64,000 nt of DNA from Ferroplasma sp. (GTDB taxonomy: Archaea > Thermoplasmatota > Thermoplasmata > Thermoplasmatales > Thermoplasmataceae). Location of the stretch: the NCBI RefSeq assembly GCF_031200575.1, contig NZ_CP133597.1, positions 1,426,001 through 1,490,000 of the forward strand, in the 5' to 3' direction. Shown piece by piece: positions 35,500-45,764 of the stretch. A program made the position numbers and the translations under genes. Position 1 is the stretch's first letter. Each line of letters opens with the position of its first letter. The notes under the pieces were generated by a model. It did no database searches and was not told where the DNA came from. It was given only the letters and a program-made list of their open reading frames with translations.

Positions 35500-36440
35500 C
35501 CCATATATATCTATTGTTCCTTAACATTTAACTTACCTCCCTTTTCTTCATATGCCATGGCAGGTGTTACAACCGGCCTTCCATCTATGGATAATGACAT
35601 ATGCCTTCTCCTATAATTATAGTAATATATTACCTCCTCCCAGGTGGAGAAGTATGGCTTCAATGGCTTTACTGTACCATTCAACCTCTCTAACTTCCCA
35701 TTGGTCTGTGGATGATCCACCCTTCCTAATATATGCTTTATATTGTTATTATCAAGGTATTCCTGGAACTTATTATGGTCTCCATGTATACCATTCTTTC
35801 CATTTGAAAAGAACTGTGTACCATGGTCTGTTAATATTTCTAATGATTTACCGTATAACCCTATTGCATGCACCAGTGTTTCTACTGTATTGCCTATTGT
35901 TTCCTCTTCATATATTCTAAATCCCACTATGAACCTTGAAGCATCATCCTCTATGATGATTAGCCTCTCTTTATCACTGTAATTAGACCAGTCAATATGC
36001 CACAGTGTATTGCTGTGCTTCCTCTCATGCTTTACATACTTCCTCTGCTTTTTCCTGTTAATACTCTGGTCTACCATATTATATTTCAACAATACCCTGT
36101 ATATAATATTGTGGGATACTTTAATTCCTGATTCCATAAGGCAGTTCTCTATTGCCATAGGCCCTGACAGTGGATGGGTATTTCTTATACCTATTATGAG
36201 TTCCTCAGTATATTCATCTATAACCTTTGTCTTCCTTCCAGGACTGTATAACTCTGTTTTACCGTAGTTGATGTAATTGTAATAGATCTTATTGATATAT
36301 CCTGTACTTACCCTGTATATTGCTGCTAATTCAGCAGATGATACTCCTTTCTTTTTCTGATTTATTATGTATTTTAATTTCTTATTGTTTAACTTCACCC
36401 TGGGTTGAGCATTTCTATCTATATTTAAGTGGTCTTTAAA
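35500..36440 (-). mobile_element. IS481-type element, apparently intact
   Basis: A complete transposase with short flanks; exact ends were not resolved. Sequence upstream of the gene (about 36,340-36,435) is repeated, inverted, at 16690-16792. On the other side CTTTTGCATTTATCCTG at 35474-35490 is identical to 16800-16816, an end of the neighbouring IS4/IS701-like element, so a solo IS end lies beside it. Confidence 0.6.
35511..36398 (-). CDS. IS481-family transposase
   Basis: A 295-aa protein starting at GTG 36398 with Shine-Dalgarno cagggtg overlapping it. An N-terminal helix-turn-helix (GVSSAELAAIYRVSTGYINK) and a second DNA-binding region precede a retroviral-integrase catalytic core: LWHIDWSNY (Asp), LEILTDHGTQF (Asp) and GKLERLNGTVKPL (Glu). 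The YNYRRRHMSLSIDGRPVV end is typical. No frameshift is visible. It is the only transposase in the island that looks functional. Confidence 0.88.
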   Translation of the reverse strand: MKLNNKKLKYIINQKKKGVSSAELAAIYRVSTGYINKIYYNYINYGKTELYSPGRKTKVIDEYTEELIIGIRNTHPLSGPMAIENCLMESGIKVSHNIIYRVLLKYNMVDQSINRKKQRKYVKHERKHSNTLWHIDWSNYSDKERLIIIEDDASRFIVGFRIYEEETIGNTVETLVHAIGLYGKSLEILTDHGTQFFSNGKNGIHGDHNKFQEYLDNNNIKHILGRVDHPQTNGKLERLNGTVKPLKPYFSTWEEVIYYYNYRRRHMSLSIDGRPVVTPAMAYEEKGGKLNVKEQ

Positions 36441-36541
36441 GAGTATATCATATTAATTTTACTATTTTCTATTTATTTTACTTTATTGCCATAGCTTAAG
36501 CTAATGCTATTGCAAATCACGAATAGATTATTATAGAAGTT

Positions 36542-37639
36542 TTAATTTCTTGCTTCAGGATCCTTAAATTCCTGATTGTTCTTCAATACGGAATATATGA
36601 TATTCAATAATTTATTGGAACAGGATATTATTAGTTCGTTTCCACTCATTCCTGCTTCCTTTTTACGGCAATAATACCTCTTGACAACAGGATTAAACCT
36701 TATTGCTGATATAGTTGAAAGGTATAATGTATGCCTTATTATAGAATTGCCACTCTTAGATATGTGTGATGATGTATTATATCTGCCTGATTGTTTAGTT
36801 ACAGGGACCACTCCTGTATATGCCCTTAATTTTACCACACTATCAAACGTTTATATCACCTATATTTGATAAAATAACTGAACCTGTTATTATTCCTATT
36901 CCAGACATTGTCTTTATCTTTGAATCTATATTATTGTATATACCTTCCATTATTGCTAATGTTTCATTCAACTGTTTGTTCAATAATGCAATTGCATCAA
37001 TATTTATTTTTATATCATATTTTTACTGCATTGCTGTTATTGCCTGATATGCTCAGTATTGCATTCTTTCCTGTATCTATGTACTTTATTTTATAATTGC
37101 CATTCTTTATATTATCAATATTGCTTATTATTTCATTAAGGTACTTTGCATTTATATCTATTATTGATGGCATTCCCGGATACAGTAAATCTAAATCCCT
37201 GATTAAGGCATTCTTAACTGCTGTTATCTTCTTATTTATCCTGAAATATGTATTTGCATATTCCTTTAATTCAGGATAATTAAACATATTAACAGTATTA
37301 TTCCCTGATATTATAGGATACCTTGCTATAGCTTCTGAATCTATTTTATCGGTCTTGTTCTTCCTTATTCTTGATTTCTTTATTATTTTTGTCTCTATTG
37401 AGTTTAACAGCAAAGGATTAAAGTTATGGCCAATTAAAAAGCTTGTATAAATTTAAATGGTATATGTTAGTTGATTCCATTCCTATCCTTGCATTGCCAT
37501 AGTTTCCTATAATGTTTAACATCTCATTAAAGCCATTACTGTTGTTTGATATAATGCCAGACCTTATCCTGTTTAAATCACTGTCTATAATGCAGTAATC
37601 AAACTTTCTCTTGGCTATGTCTATTCCAATATATATCAT
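36542..37639 (-). pseudogene. Second IS110-family recombinase, frameshifted
   Basis: The full 366-codon length is present but in pieces. IYIGIDIAKRKFDYCIIDSD (Asp) and ARIGMESTNIYHL (Glu) lie in 37424-37639, RKNKTDKIDSEAIARYP (Asp-Asp) in 37015-37413, an unframed linker with KTMSGIGIITGSVILSN follows, and the C-terminal LRAYTGVVPVTKQSGRYNTS to HISKSGNSIIRHTL part lies in 36542-36838. Changes of frame near 37418, 37018 and 36845 inactivate it. The sequence is far from the 25.1-kb IS110 copy, so two independent IS110 lineages reached this island. Confidence 0.85.
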
Positions 37640-37778
37640 ATATTCTCTCCTGACCTGTTATATCCTTCCATATTCTTAGCAGTCTTGCTTATTATCAGTG
37701 TATTAAACACAATATATCATATCAGCATACATGAATATGAAAAGGGTAAATACAGACTATTTATAGTGGATTAAACCA

Positions 37779-37850
37779 CAAGGAACTCACAGTACTCCCT
37801 GATCATGGCCATAATGGAGTTATGGTTAAAATCATTATACAAGGAACTCA
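37779..37850. repeat. 12-bp direct repeats flanking an imperfect hairpin
   Basis: ACAAGGAACTCA occurs at 37779-37790 and again at 37839-37850. Between them TGAT...CCATAA and TTATGG...ATCA can fold into a stem with internal loops. This lies in the 226-bp non-coding region upstream of the second IS110 recombinase, where a structured left end would sit. It may be part of that element or a small insertion with target duplication. Confidence 0.45.
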
Positions 37851-37865
37851 ATTCGGGATAAAATA

Positions 37866-38354
37866 CATTTATCCTGAAAATAACTTCGATTTATAGTTAT
37901 TTTTTAGAATTAGAATCTCCTTTATAGCCCTGAAACATTCACCTATTGTCTTTAAAATCCTTCCAAACAGTTTCCCTGATGGTCTGGTCATAATGGACAG
38001 GAGGGTATAGGCCACCTAGTGATCCTCGCGTGTATAAGCGACAATTCACTATCCCGTACCTGGTACTCTCCCAAACATAAAGCCTTTGAATCCATATGAA
38101 AGTTTTCTATTGACCATCTTATGCTCCATGCATTTATCATTTCTTTACCTGAAAGATAGTCTGATGCTATGAATTTCTCCTTTTATTATCAGGATTGTAG
38201 AGAATTATAAGGTTGACAGGATTTCCATTGGATAAATATACTGTAAACTCCCTCTGAAGCGGGAACTCCCTTAAAGTATCAGAATCCATTTCATGCATGA
38301 GGAATGTTGATTCAATAATCTCATCCATGTTGTAAAACAAATCACTGTTCTTCA
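37866..38354. repeat. 489-bp perfect direct repeat, right copy (partial IS)
   Basis: Identical to 16806-17294, including the transposase frameshift near the end of the shared coding part. It lacks both the N-terminal two thirds of the transposase and a complete terminal repeat, so it is a truncated copy, not an independent insertion. It ends 31 bases before the stop codon of the acyl-CoA synthetase gene. Confidence 0.95.
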
Positions 38355-38384
38355 TTGTCATTCTATTTTCCATTGAGTACCTTT

Positions 38385-40064
38385 TCAAAGCCTGAACTCA
38401 TGATCCACTGCCACATTGTTATTCCTTCTTTCCTGCTCTATTTCCCTGAGCTCATGGCGCTTTATCTTTCCACTGATTGTTTTGGGAAGTTCCTCAGTAA
38501 ATTCTATGATCCTTGGCTGTTTATAGTATGGCAGGAATGATTTTACAGTTTCATGTATGTATTTTGCTGTTTCAATATCCGGGTTGTATCCCTCTTTCAG
38601 GACAATGAAGGCTTTTATTTTTTCATATTTCATCGGGTCAGGGACACCTATGACAGCAGATTCAAGAACAGCTTCATTTTTTATTATGGCACTTTCAACC
38701 TCAAATGGGCCAACACGGTAATCGGAGGTTTTTATGACATCATCCGATCTGCTCACAAAGTAATAATAGCCCTGGGCATCCCTGTAGGCCCGGTCACCAG
38801 TGAGGTAATAATTATTAATAAATACCTGGCTGTTTTTATCGCTGTCTGAGTAGCCCAGGAAAAGACCGAATGTGCCCCTGTAATCTTTCACTGCCATGTT
38901 GCCTATGGTATCCGGTTCAGTTATTTCATTCATTTCATCGTCAACCAGGGCTATGTTATAGGAGCCAAGTGGAAGCCCCATGGAACCGGGAATTAATTTA
39001 TTTCCTGAGAGGTTTGCCAGCATTGCGGTAGATTCGCTCTGCCCGTAGAAATCCCTTATTAAGGTTCCGTATCGATTCTTCCATCTGTTGATGATCTCCC
39101 CATTTAATGGTTCTCCTGCACTGACAGTCTCCCTGAGATTGCCCAGTGAGACATCTACGTCCTTTAGGGAAAGGAACTGCCTCCATGCTGTGGGAGGTGC
39201 ACAGAAGGAGTTTACATTGTATTTGTATATGAGCCTCAGATATGCGGCTGAATCCAGCCTCCCTGAATAATCTATGGAAAGCACTGTTGCACCGGCGCAT
39301 AGCGGCGCAAAGAATGAACTCCAGGCAAATTTTGCCCATCCAGGGGAACTGAGATTGCAGTGTATGTAATCGCTTTTTATTCCGATAGCTGTTAGGGTGC
39401 TCAGCTGCCCCAGTGGATACAATATCGCACTGTGCCTTACTGCCTTGGGCATTCCAGTAGTACCGGAGGTGAAATATTTTACGAATATGTCTTCAGTGGA
39501 AAGCCTTTCTCCCTCAGCATCCGGTGGCATTTTATCAACATCTTCAAAGCTATTCCACCCCTTTCTATGCCCTACAATAATGAGGAGTGGTTTCCCCTTA
39601 AGTGACTTTTCCAGCTTTGAGGCACTGTTCTCATCTGAGATTATTACATCCGGAGGGTCCTGTGAGAAACGGAAATTCAGTTCATACTCAGTCAGGTTCG
39701 GTGCGGTAGGTATAACAGTATAGCCTGCCTTCAATGCATCCATCATGACAGTCCACTGTTCCGGTACAGGCCCTGCCATTATGTATATGTTAGAGCCTTT
39801 CTTTATTCCATTAGACCGAAGAAAGTTAATGAATTTATTATAATTCTTTACGAATTCCCTGTAGGAAATTCTTTTCTCCATTCCTGTGGTGGTGTTTACA
39901 TATATAACTGCATCTTTCTCCAGTTTAGCGAAAAGCTGCTCAAAAACATCTGTAACAAAATTTATGTCAGTGCTTCCTTCCATGGTTTTCAGGTTGCCCA
40001 GCATCTGATTTTTCACGGCTGTGTCAGAATTTATAAATTCACGGTAAAAATCCAGAAATTCCAT
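38385..40064 (-). CDS. Acyl-CoA synthetase (AMP-forming, medium-chain type)
   Basis: An adenylate-forming ligase of 559 aa. KYFTSGTTGMPKAVRHS is the P-loop near residue 200, DFYGQSESTAM is the acyl-adenylate motif, SRSDDVIKTSDYRVGPFEVE is motif A8, and LPKTISGKIKRHELRE carries the C-terminal catalytic Lys. The Gly-Gln-Ser-Glu form and overall pattern fit medium-chain or aromatic acyl-CoA synthetases rather than acetyl-CoA synthetase. The last residues (NVAVDHEFRL) lie almost against the truncated IS copy, which may have altered the gene's 3' end. The gene stands alone. Confidence 0.88.
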   Translation of the reverse strand: MEFLDFYREFINSDTAVKNQMLGNLKTMEGSTDINFVTDVFEQLFAKLEKDAVIYVNTTTGMEKRISYREFVKNYNKFINFLRSNGIKKGSNIYIMAGPVPEQWTVMMDALKAGYTVIPTAPNLTEYELNFRFSQDPPDVIISDENSASKLEKSLKGKPLLIIVGHRKGWNSFEDVDKMPPDAEGERLSTEDIFVKYFTSGTTGMPKAVRHSAILYPLGQLSTLTAIGIKSDYIHCNLSSPGWAKFAWSSFFAPLCAGATVLSIDYSGRLDSAAYLRLIYKYNVNSFCAPPTAWRQFLSLKDVDVSLGNLRETVSAGEPLNGEIINRWKNRYGTLIRDFYGQSESTAMLANLSGNKLIPGSMGLPLGSYNIALVDDEMNEITEPDTIGNMAVKDYRGTFGLFLGYSDSDKNSQVFINNYYLTGDRAYRDAQGYYYFVSRSDDVIKTSDYRVGPFEVESAIIKNEAVLESAVIGVPDPMKYEKIKAFIVLKEGYNPDIETAKYIHETVKSFLPYYKQPRIIEFTEELPKTISGKIKRHELREIEQERRNNNVAVDHEFRL

Positions 40065-40155
40065 AAAAATATAAGAATAAAATGCTTATAAATGTTGCTT
40101 TTTCCCTAAATATATATAAATCACATCAAAATAATAATAAATTATTAAAGAAAAT

Positions 40156-41955
40156 TTATTCGTCGGTAACCCCACCTGTTGCCTGGTACTCCTTCAGCTT
40201 ATCGGTGTGGTATCCGGTATTTATTGCAATGAAATATATTGCAAGGCTCATTATTGCAAATATGATATAATCGTAGGGATAGGGTATTATATTTATTCCA
40301 AGGGAGCCGTAATAGGACATTGTGCCCAGCAGGATGCTGTATACCACAACCCATATTGAGGCCCTTAAATGCAGCAATGCTTTCCCGCCTGATAACCTGT
40401 ACAGCACAAGTGGAGTAACTATAATTACAGCAGAAAATACAGCGAAGTACTCAAAGAATGGAAGGAGGGAAAGTGCATATACAATGCCTATGAGTATGAA
40501 GATTATCCAGTATACCAGTGAGAAAAGAGATGCTGTTTTAAGTGAAATCCCGAATGTTTTCCTGCCATAGTTGCTCAGGATGAATATGGGAAATCCCCCA
40601 TCCACTATTAAAAGAAGAAGGGAGACTATGCTCCATCCTGAGAAGTATACCAGCAAAGAGGCAATAACAAATCCCAGGGGGGCCATTACTGTGAGAAATG
40701 GCGTTTTATAAGGCCTCTCCATATCAGGCGCCGTCTTTCTCAGTGAGGTATTTGTAATTCCCGCAGCCAGATATGCAAATACAGTGAACGATGAGTTTAT
40801 TCCAACAAGGGCATACCAGCTGGGGAATGGAAGCAGGAACATTGCACCTATTATGAAGGTTACCACCAGGGATATCCATGGTGTCCTGAACCGGGGATGT
40901 ATCCTTCCGAAGAAATCAGGTATATAGTTCATCCTGGCCATGCCGAAAAGGGACCTTGCCGATGAACCTACATAAACCCCCAGGGTTGCTGCAGATGATA
41001 TTACCGCAACTATAATCAGGAATATAGAAAATCCCACAAGGAGATAAACATTGGTTGAATTGAACGCATAATAAAATGGGTTTGCAGACCATGTTGAGGA
41101 AAGAAGGGCGCTCCAGTCGCCAACAGGAACTCCTGCGGCTTTCCAGTTTATGGCACCTATAAAGGCTATCTGAAGCAGTATGTACGTTGCCATGGCCGCA
41201 AGCATGGCTCCTATCATGCCAAGGGGCACAGACCTTTTGGGATTTTTGGTTTCTCCTGCATAATCAAGCCCCTGCCTGAAACCCTCATATGAGAATATTA
41301 CGCCTGCAGGCACCATAGCAGCGAATATGGAGGATGAACCATACGGAAGGAATCCGTGAGGCAGTGCAAAGAAGTTCTTTGCGTGGAATATGAAGGCAAA
41401 TACGAATATTATTGTAAGGATAATTGCTGCCATCTTAAACCATGTCATGATAGCGTTGGATTTTCCGAATATATTGACACCTACGTACTGGATTATAATA
41501 AATATGGCAAGGAGGGCCAGTGCGAGGCCAACGCCTGCTGGTGTCAGGAGTGATATGGTTGAATTGTATATTCCCGGTATATAGCTGCTCAGGAACCCTG
41601 TCAGTGCAGCTGCCTCAACCGGTGGTGTTGCTATTGCCCCGATCATATAAGCCCATCCAAGGTAGAAATTGCTGACCGGGCCGTGGGAAAACTCATTGAA
41701 ACGTACCAGCGAGCCACTGTATGGGAAAAGTGTGCCCAGCTCGCTGAATACCAGTGCAAGTATAATGAAAAATACACCTGCAACAACCCATGTGAGTATG
41801 GCTCCAGGCCCTGCATATGCTGGGCCGGCCAGAACCCCGAGAAGCCACCCGGACCCCACCATTCCACTGAAGCTGATAAGAAATATATCCACAGAGGATA
41901 ATGATTTCTTCAATTTCTGATTTGCATTGCTATTGGAAACCTCTGAATTATTCAT
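40156..41955 (-). CDS. APC-superfamily amino acid permease
   Basis: A permease of 599 aa with 12-14 predicted helices. The first helix SVDIFLISFSGMVGSGWLLG carries the APC Gly-rich unwound segment that binds substrate, followed by ALVFSELGTLFPYSGSLVRF (Glu of helix 2). A short Asn/Ser-rich cytosolic N-terminus precedes it, and the C-terminus carries extra helices that make it longer than the usual 450-500 aa. The substrate is unknown. The lysA-like gene upstream on the same strand is separated by 76 bp. Confidence 0.88.
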   Translation of the reverse strand: MNNSEVSNSNANQKLKKSLSSVDIFLISFSGMVGSGWLLGVLAGPAYAGPGAILTWVVAGVFFIILALVFSELGTLFPYSGSLVRFNEFSHGPVSNFYLGWAYMIGAIATPPVEAAALTGFLSSYIPGIYNSTISLLTPAGVGLALALLAIFIIIQYVGVNIFGKSNAIMTWFKMAAIILTIIFVFAFIFHAKNFFALPHGFLPYGSSSIFAAMVPAGVIFSYEGFRQGLDYAGETKNPKRSVPLGMIGAMLAAMATYILLQIAFIGAINWKAAGVPVGDWSALLSSTWSANPFYYAFNSTNVYLLVGFSIFLIIVAVISSAATLGVYVGSSARSLFGMARMNYIPDFFGRIHPRFRTPWISLVVTFIIGAMFLLPFPSWYALVGINSSFTVFAYLAAGITNTSLRKTAPDMERPYKTPFLTVMAPLGFVIASLLVYFSGWSIVSLLLLIVDGGFPIFILSNYGRKTFGISLKTASLFSLVYWIIFILIGIVYALSLLPFFEYFAVFSAVIIVTPLVLYRLSGGKALLHLRASIWVVVYSILLGTMSYYGSLGINIIPYPYDYIIFAIMSLAIYFIAINTGYHTDKLKEYQATGGVTDE

Positions 41956-42031
41956 TTTGACCTTAATTAAATTATACGTATATAAATGTGTTTATACGAA
42001 ATACGAATTAAAATGTAAACTGCATTGATGT

Positions 42032-43300
42032 TTACATCAGGAATCCATGGAGCATGGTGTCCAGCGTGCTGTGTTTTCTTATGAGTTTATCCTTCCCTCG
42101 CTCTATGGCAACCTCTGCTGGGCTGCCCAGAAGGTTGTAGTTGGATGCCATAGAAGAGACGTAGGCACCGGCATTTAGTATTATTGCCAGGTCACCTATA
42201 TGTGCCTCTGGAAGTAAAATATCATGTGTAAGATAATCTGTGTTCTCACATACCTGTCCCACAACATCGAATATGGTATTGTAATCCTGATCACTGTATC
42301 CGGATATCTTAATCTCATGATGGGCCCCGTATAGCGGTATCCTGATCATTGTGTTCATGCCTGTATCCAGGCCAATGATTCTGTGATCAGAGTTTTTCAT
42401 AGATGTTATTTCAGAAATGAGTATGGCCGCATCAGAGATTATGTACCTCCCTGGTTCAATTATAAGGTCGGAACCCTTAAAATATCCTCTATTCCTGTAT
42501 TTTAAGAAATTATCTTTTATGTAACCGGCAGTTTTATCAATATCCAGGGGTTCAGTATACAAATTATATGGTACGCCGAATCCACCCCCTATGTCGAGAA
42601 AGGAAAATTCAATTCCAAGGGAATCTGATATCTTCGTTGCAATTGAAAAAAATCTTTCGGTGGATTCCTTAAAAAATTCAGGGTCAAGGACATTGGATCC
42701 TGTCATCATATGAATGCCGAATCTTTTCGCACCGTATTTTCTTGCAGATGCATATGCCTTAATTGCATCTTCCGGAGAAATTCCAAATTTTACATTATGT
42801 CCTGCTGTTGTAATTCCGGCAAATTCTCCCATGCCAATGCCGGGATTTATCCTGAAGGAAACAGTTTCAGGCAGGCTATCCTTTATGAGCTGCATTTGCC
42901 CCTCGTGGTCGAAGTTTATGGCTATATTTAATTTTGATAGCTCCAGAAGTTCTCTTCCGGAGAGATTGTTGGGCGTGGCTATAATGTCTGATGCATGAGA
43001 CCCTAGCTGAATAGCAAGTTTTGCCTCATTTAGGTTTGCCGCATCTATCCCCACGCTATTTTTAATTATTCTGGAAACTATGTATGGATTGTAATTTGCC
43101 TTTACTGCGTAATGAATTTTAATCTGGGAATTTAAGAAGGCATATTTCAATCTTGATATATTATCCTGCAATCTTTTCATGCTATAAGCAATCATCGGCG
43201 TTCCGTATTTTTTAGCTAAATATGTTACTGGTATATCAGAGTAAAAATCATATTTAGGGGACAGTTCTGGATAATTTGATGATAAAGTCATACTCTGCAT
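42032..43300 (-). CDS. lysA: Diaminopimelate decarboxylase-like PLP enzyme
   Basis: An alanine-racemase-fold decarboxylase of 422 aa. IHYAVKANYNPYIVSRI has the PLP Lys near residue 67. SFRINPGIGMGEFAGITTAG, HMMTGSNVLDPEF and FLDIGGGFGVPY are the phosphate- and substrate-binding segments. VGQVCENTDYLTHD holds the Cys that acts from the partner subunit (CESGD in classic enzymes, here CENTD). The altered motif makes meso-diaminopimelate less certain than for canonical LysA; lysine is often made by other routes in archaea. No other lysine genes are nearby. Confidence 0.75.
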   Translation of the reverse strand: MQSMTLSSNYPELSPKYDFYSDIPVTYLAKKYGTPMIAYSMKRLQDNISRLKYAFLNSQIKIHYAVKANYNPYIVSRIIKNSVGIDAANLNEAKLAIQLGSHASDIIATPNNLSGRELLELSKLNIAINFDHEGQMQLIKDSLPETVSFRINPGIGMGEFAGITTAGHNVKFGISPEDAIKAYASARKYGAKRFGIHMMTGSNVLDPEFFKESTERFFSIATKISDSLGIEFSFLDIGGGFGVPYNLYTEPLDIDKTAGYIKDNFLKYRNRGYFKGSDLIIEPGRYIISDAAILISEITSMKNSDHRIIGLDTGMNTMIRIPLYGAHHEIKISGYSDQDYNTIFDVVGQVCENTDYLTHDILLPEAHIGDLAIILNAGAYVSSMASNYNLLGSPAEVAIERGKDKLIRKHSTLDTMLHGFLM

Positions 43301-43372
43301 AAAGTTATAATCAAAATAAATCTATCTATAAAAATTTGAATAATACTATTTAAAATATTTTAAAAATAAAAA

Positions 43373-45367
43373 TTAAAATTTGGGAGCCATATCGGTTATG
43401 GCCATCTCTATGTTTGCCACCAGTGTGTATATGCTCATAAAGCCCACAGAGCTGGTAAGCTTTCCGCTAACGGTCATCATATTGTAGAAGTATGATGAGG
43501 TTATGGAGTTGAATACAAATCCATGTACATCTGGAGCTACAAAGAATACATCGTTGGGCATTGGGACCCACATATATGCGTACTGATCGTATGTTAAATT
43601 CTGAACATTGTACATATCATGTTGCTGTACTGTTGTATTTACGAAATCAAGATAGGTAAATATGTGATTTAATGTTGTATTGTTTACCCATGCATCATTA
43701 CCTCCAAATGCTCCTCCGTCAGCTGTATCATATACAGGTATTAACTGTTGTCCTATTGGGTCTGGATAATCAGGTAACCAACCAAGGTCTACAAAATGAG
43801 GCGTTGCTGATGCGTTTGTCCATCCACTTACAGTTGATTCAGTCACACCTGTTGTTGTAAACGCTAAACCTATTTTCGCAAAAGAATCAACTGCAATAGT
43901 CAGTTCGGATGTCTCTACAGTATTGAAAGGCGATATACCAGTTAAGTGGAATGTGTGTGTAAGAGCCGTACCTGATGTATCACCTATTTTCGTGCCGTTG
44001 GGTAGTTTAACATAGAAATGCATTTCATTTCCTGCCAATGTCAAGTTCTGTACAGCCGCTGTTAAATTCTGTGTTGGTAGTGGATAATGATTTGGATTAT
44101 AATATGCTGTTCCATATACTGGTGATAATGGGCCAAGCTCCTCATAAGCCTCTGGTGTGCCGTTATAGTTATTGTCATATACGGCAAGCTCAGCCGAATA
44201 GTTCAGTGCATCATACAGTGCCTCCCTGAAATGGGTGTTATTTGTATATGCATCATGCACGTTCATTGATATGTAGAAGTTTCCTACTGTTTTATATGAC
44301 TTCACGAGTGAGCTATTCCTGTCAGCTGCTATGTGGTAACCATCTATCATCTGCTTGAACGATGTTGGGGCTATTGTGGATATCTGTGATATCCCCCTGT
44401 CGAAGTCTTCCAGCCTGTCAGCATGAGATAGTCCGTACTTTATTACCACTGTCTTTATGTGTGCAGGCTGTGCTATTGCAGGAACGCTGCTGTTATGGCC
44501 ATCTACCCAGTAGTTGGGGTTTGCCTTCAGCACTATGGTTGAGAAACCTTTTCCAACGCTGGATATTATATATGGCCCGGAACCTATTACGCCGTTTGCA
44601 TCAAGGTATGAGTTTGTAGTATTGTATGTAACCCCGCCGTGTGCATCCACGTAGCTGGGTTCCACTATGTCTCCCCACCATCCTGCTATATCCTGCAGGA
44701 GGTAAGCATATGGAACCATGGTGTTTATTGATACATTGTCCTTTGAGTTGACAACAAGTGCCTGCCCCGGATATGACATTACCTTCATTTCAGTTGCATT
44801 GTAATTGAAATGTGATAGTATATTGTCAAGGTCCATGGCTGCTGTCTTGTACTGCTGGGACATATTGCCTGTTATTTTATAGCCTGCTGATTCCAGTGCA
44901 GGTATTGTTCCATTGGGAAGGGCTATTCCTATGCTTGTGTTTGCATAGCATGTCCCATTGAACAGTATCCCAGAGTAATCAGATGCATAAGGGCCCTAGC
45001 CCATTATTATTCCCCTTTCAAATGAGAACCATACTGAGGATGCATTCAACTGCTGTCCATTGCTGAAGTTTGCATACGACCTTATGTCAAAAGTATAGTT
45101 TTTGTCATTTGGATTATAAACATGGTTGGCTAAAACAGGGACAACGCTTGTTGAGCTTCCGTTGAACTCAACTAAAGTATTAAACACCGCTGAGAATAGA
45201 GGTCCATTAGTTGTAAAGAAACCTGTTGCCGGATCCAATTGCTCCGGGGCTGCCGTCTGAGCTGTATCAGTGAACTGTTCTGTCGGATGGTATAACACCA
45301 AAAATGCGGTTCCGATCAGAATAATAGCCACTATAACTACTATTACTACCTTCAAACTATTTTTCAT
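43373..45367 (-). pseudogene. Second peptide-binding protein, interrupted by an in-frame TAG
   Basis: One continuous frame of 665 codons encodes a family-5 solute-binding protein: signal segment VVIVVIVAIILIGTAFLVLY, then LDPATGFFTTNGPLFSAVFN and ASSVWFSFERGIIMG. Codon 124 is TAG (44996-44998). The same frame then continues without further lesions through GPYASDYSGI and YIISSVGKGFSTIVLKANPN to the end. TAG is an ordinary stop elsewhere in the window (for example 9875-9877), so this is most simply a nonsense mutation, perhaps of CAG or TGG. There is no permease beside it, and unlike the 26-kb protein it lacks a C-terminal anchor. Confidence 0.8.
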
Positions 45368-45764
45368 TAATTAGACAATTTATAAATATATTTAAACTTT
45401 GCTATACAGAAAATAAATCTGTGATATTCCACATTCTATATATAAAGGCTTTTCATTGTAATTTCTTATTTTATGCTATCCAGGAAAGTTATAATGTTAG
45501 ACGAAATTCCCGTTTTTACCTATAGTTGTTCCTATAATTAATATGCGTAGCCTAAAAAATCCGATAATGCCGGTTTAAGTTATCGAAATTTTGTTTTAAC
45601 CAAAATTTAATGGTATAATTTTACAGTATGCTAAAACAGTTAAACAAATTTAAAATTCATATTATTTATCAATAAATACTATTCTCAGTATTGTTTTTGT
45701 AATAAAGTGGAGTTGCAAAGGCACATTACTGTTAAGTTTTATAACATCCACGATATACAGAAAC
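45368..45764. other. 397-bp intergenic region between divergent genes
   Basis: No coding frame or RNA gene is recognised. It holds a TATA-like stretch for the solute-binding gene (aaatatatttataaa on the minus strand, about 45,375-45,400) and a hairpin-forming palindrome at 45586-45608. The rest is plain AT-rich sequence. Confidence 0.5.
45586..45608. promoter_or_regulatory. Perfect 8-bp inverted repeat
   Basis: AAATTTTG, a 7-base loop TTTTAAC, then CAAAATTT. It lies about 157 bp before the glycosyltransferase start and 220 bp before the divergent solute-binding gene. It could be a regulator site or a weak transcript hairpin; AT-rich composition makes chance plausible. Confidence 0.25.

Noticed and set aside
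35552-36267. Several plus-strand frames
   Set aside because: All are antisense to the intact IS481-type transposase.
44996-44998. TAG read as pyrrolysine
   Set aside because: TAG ends ordinary genes elsewhere in the window, the host protein is not a methylamine methyltransferase, and no pyl genes are seen.
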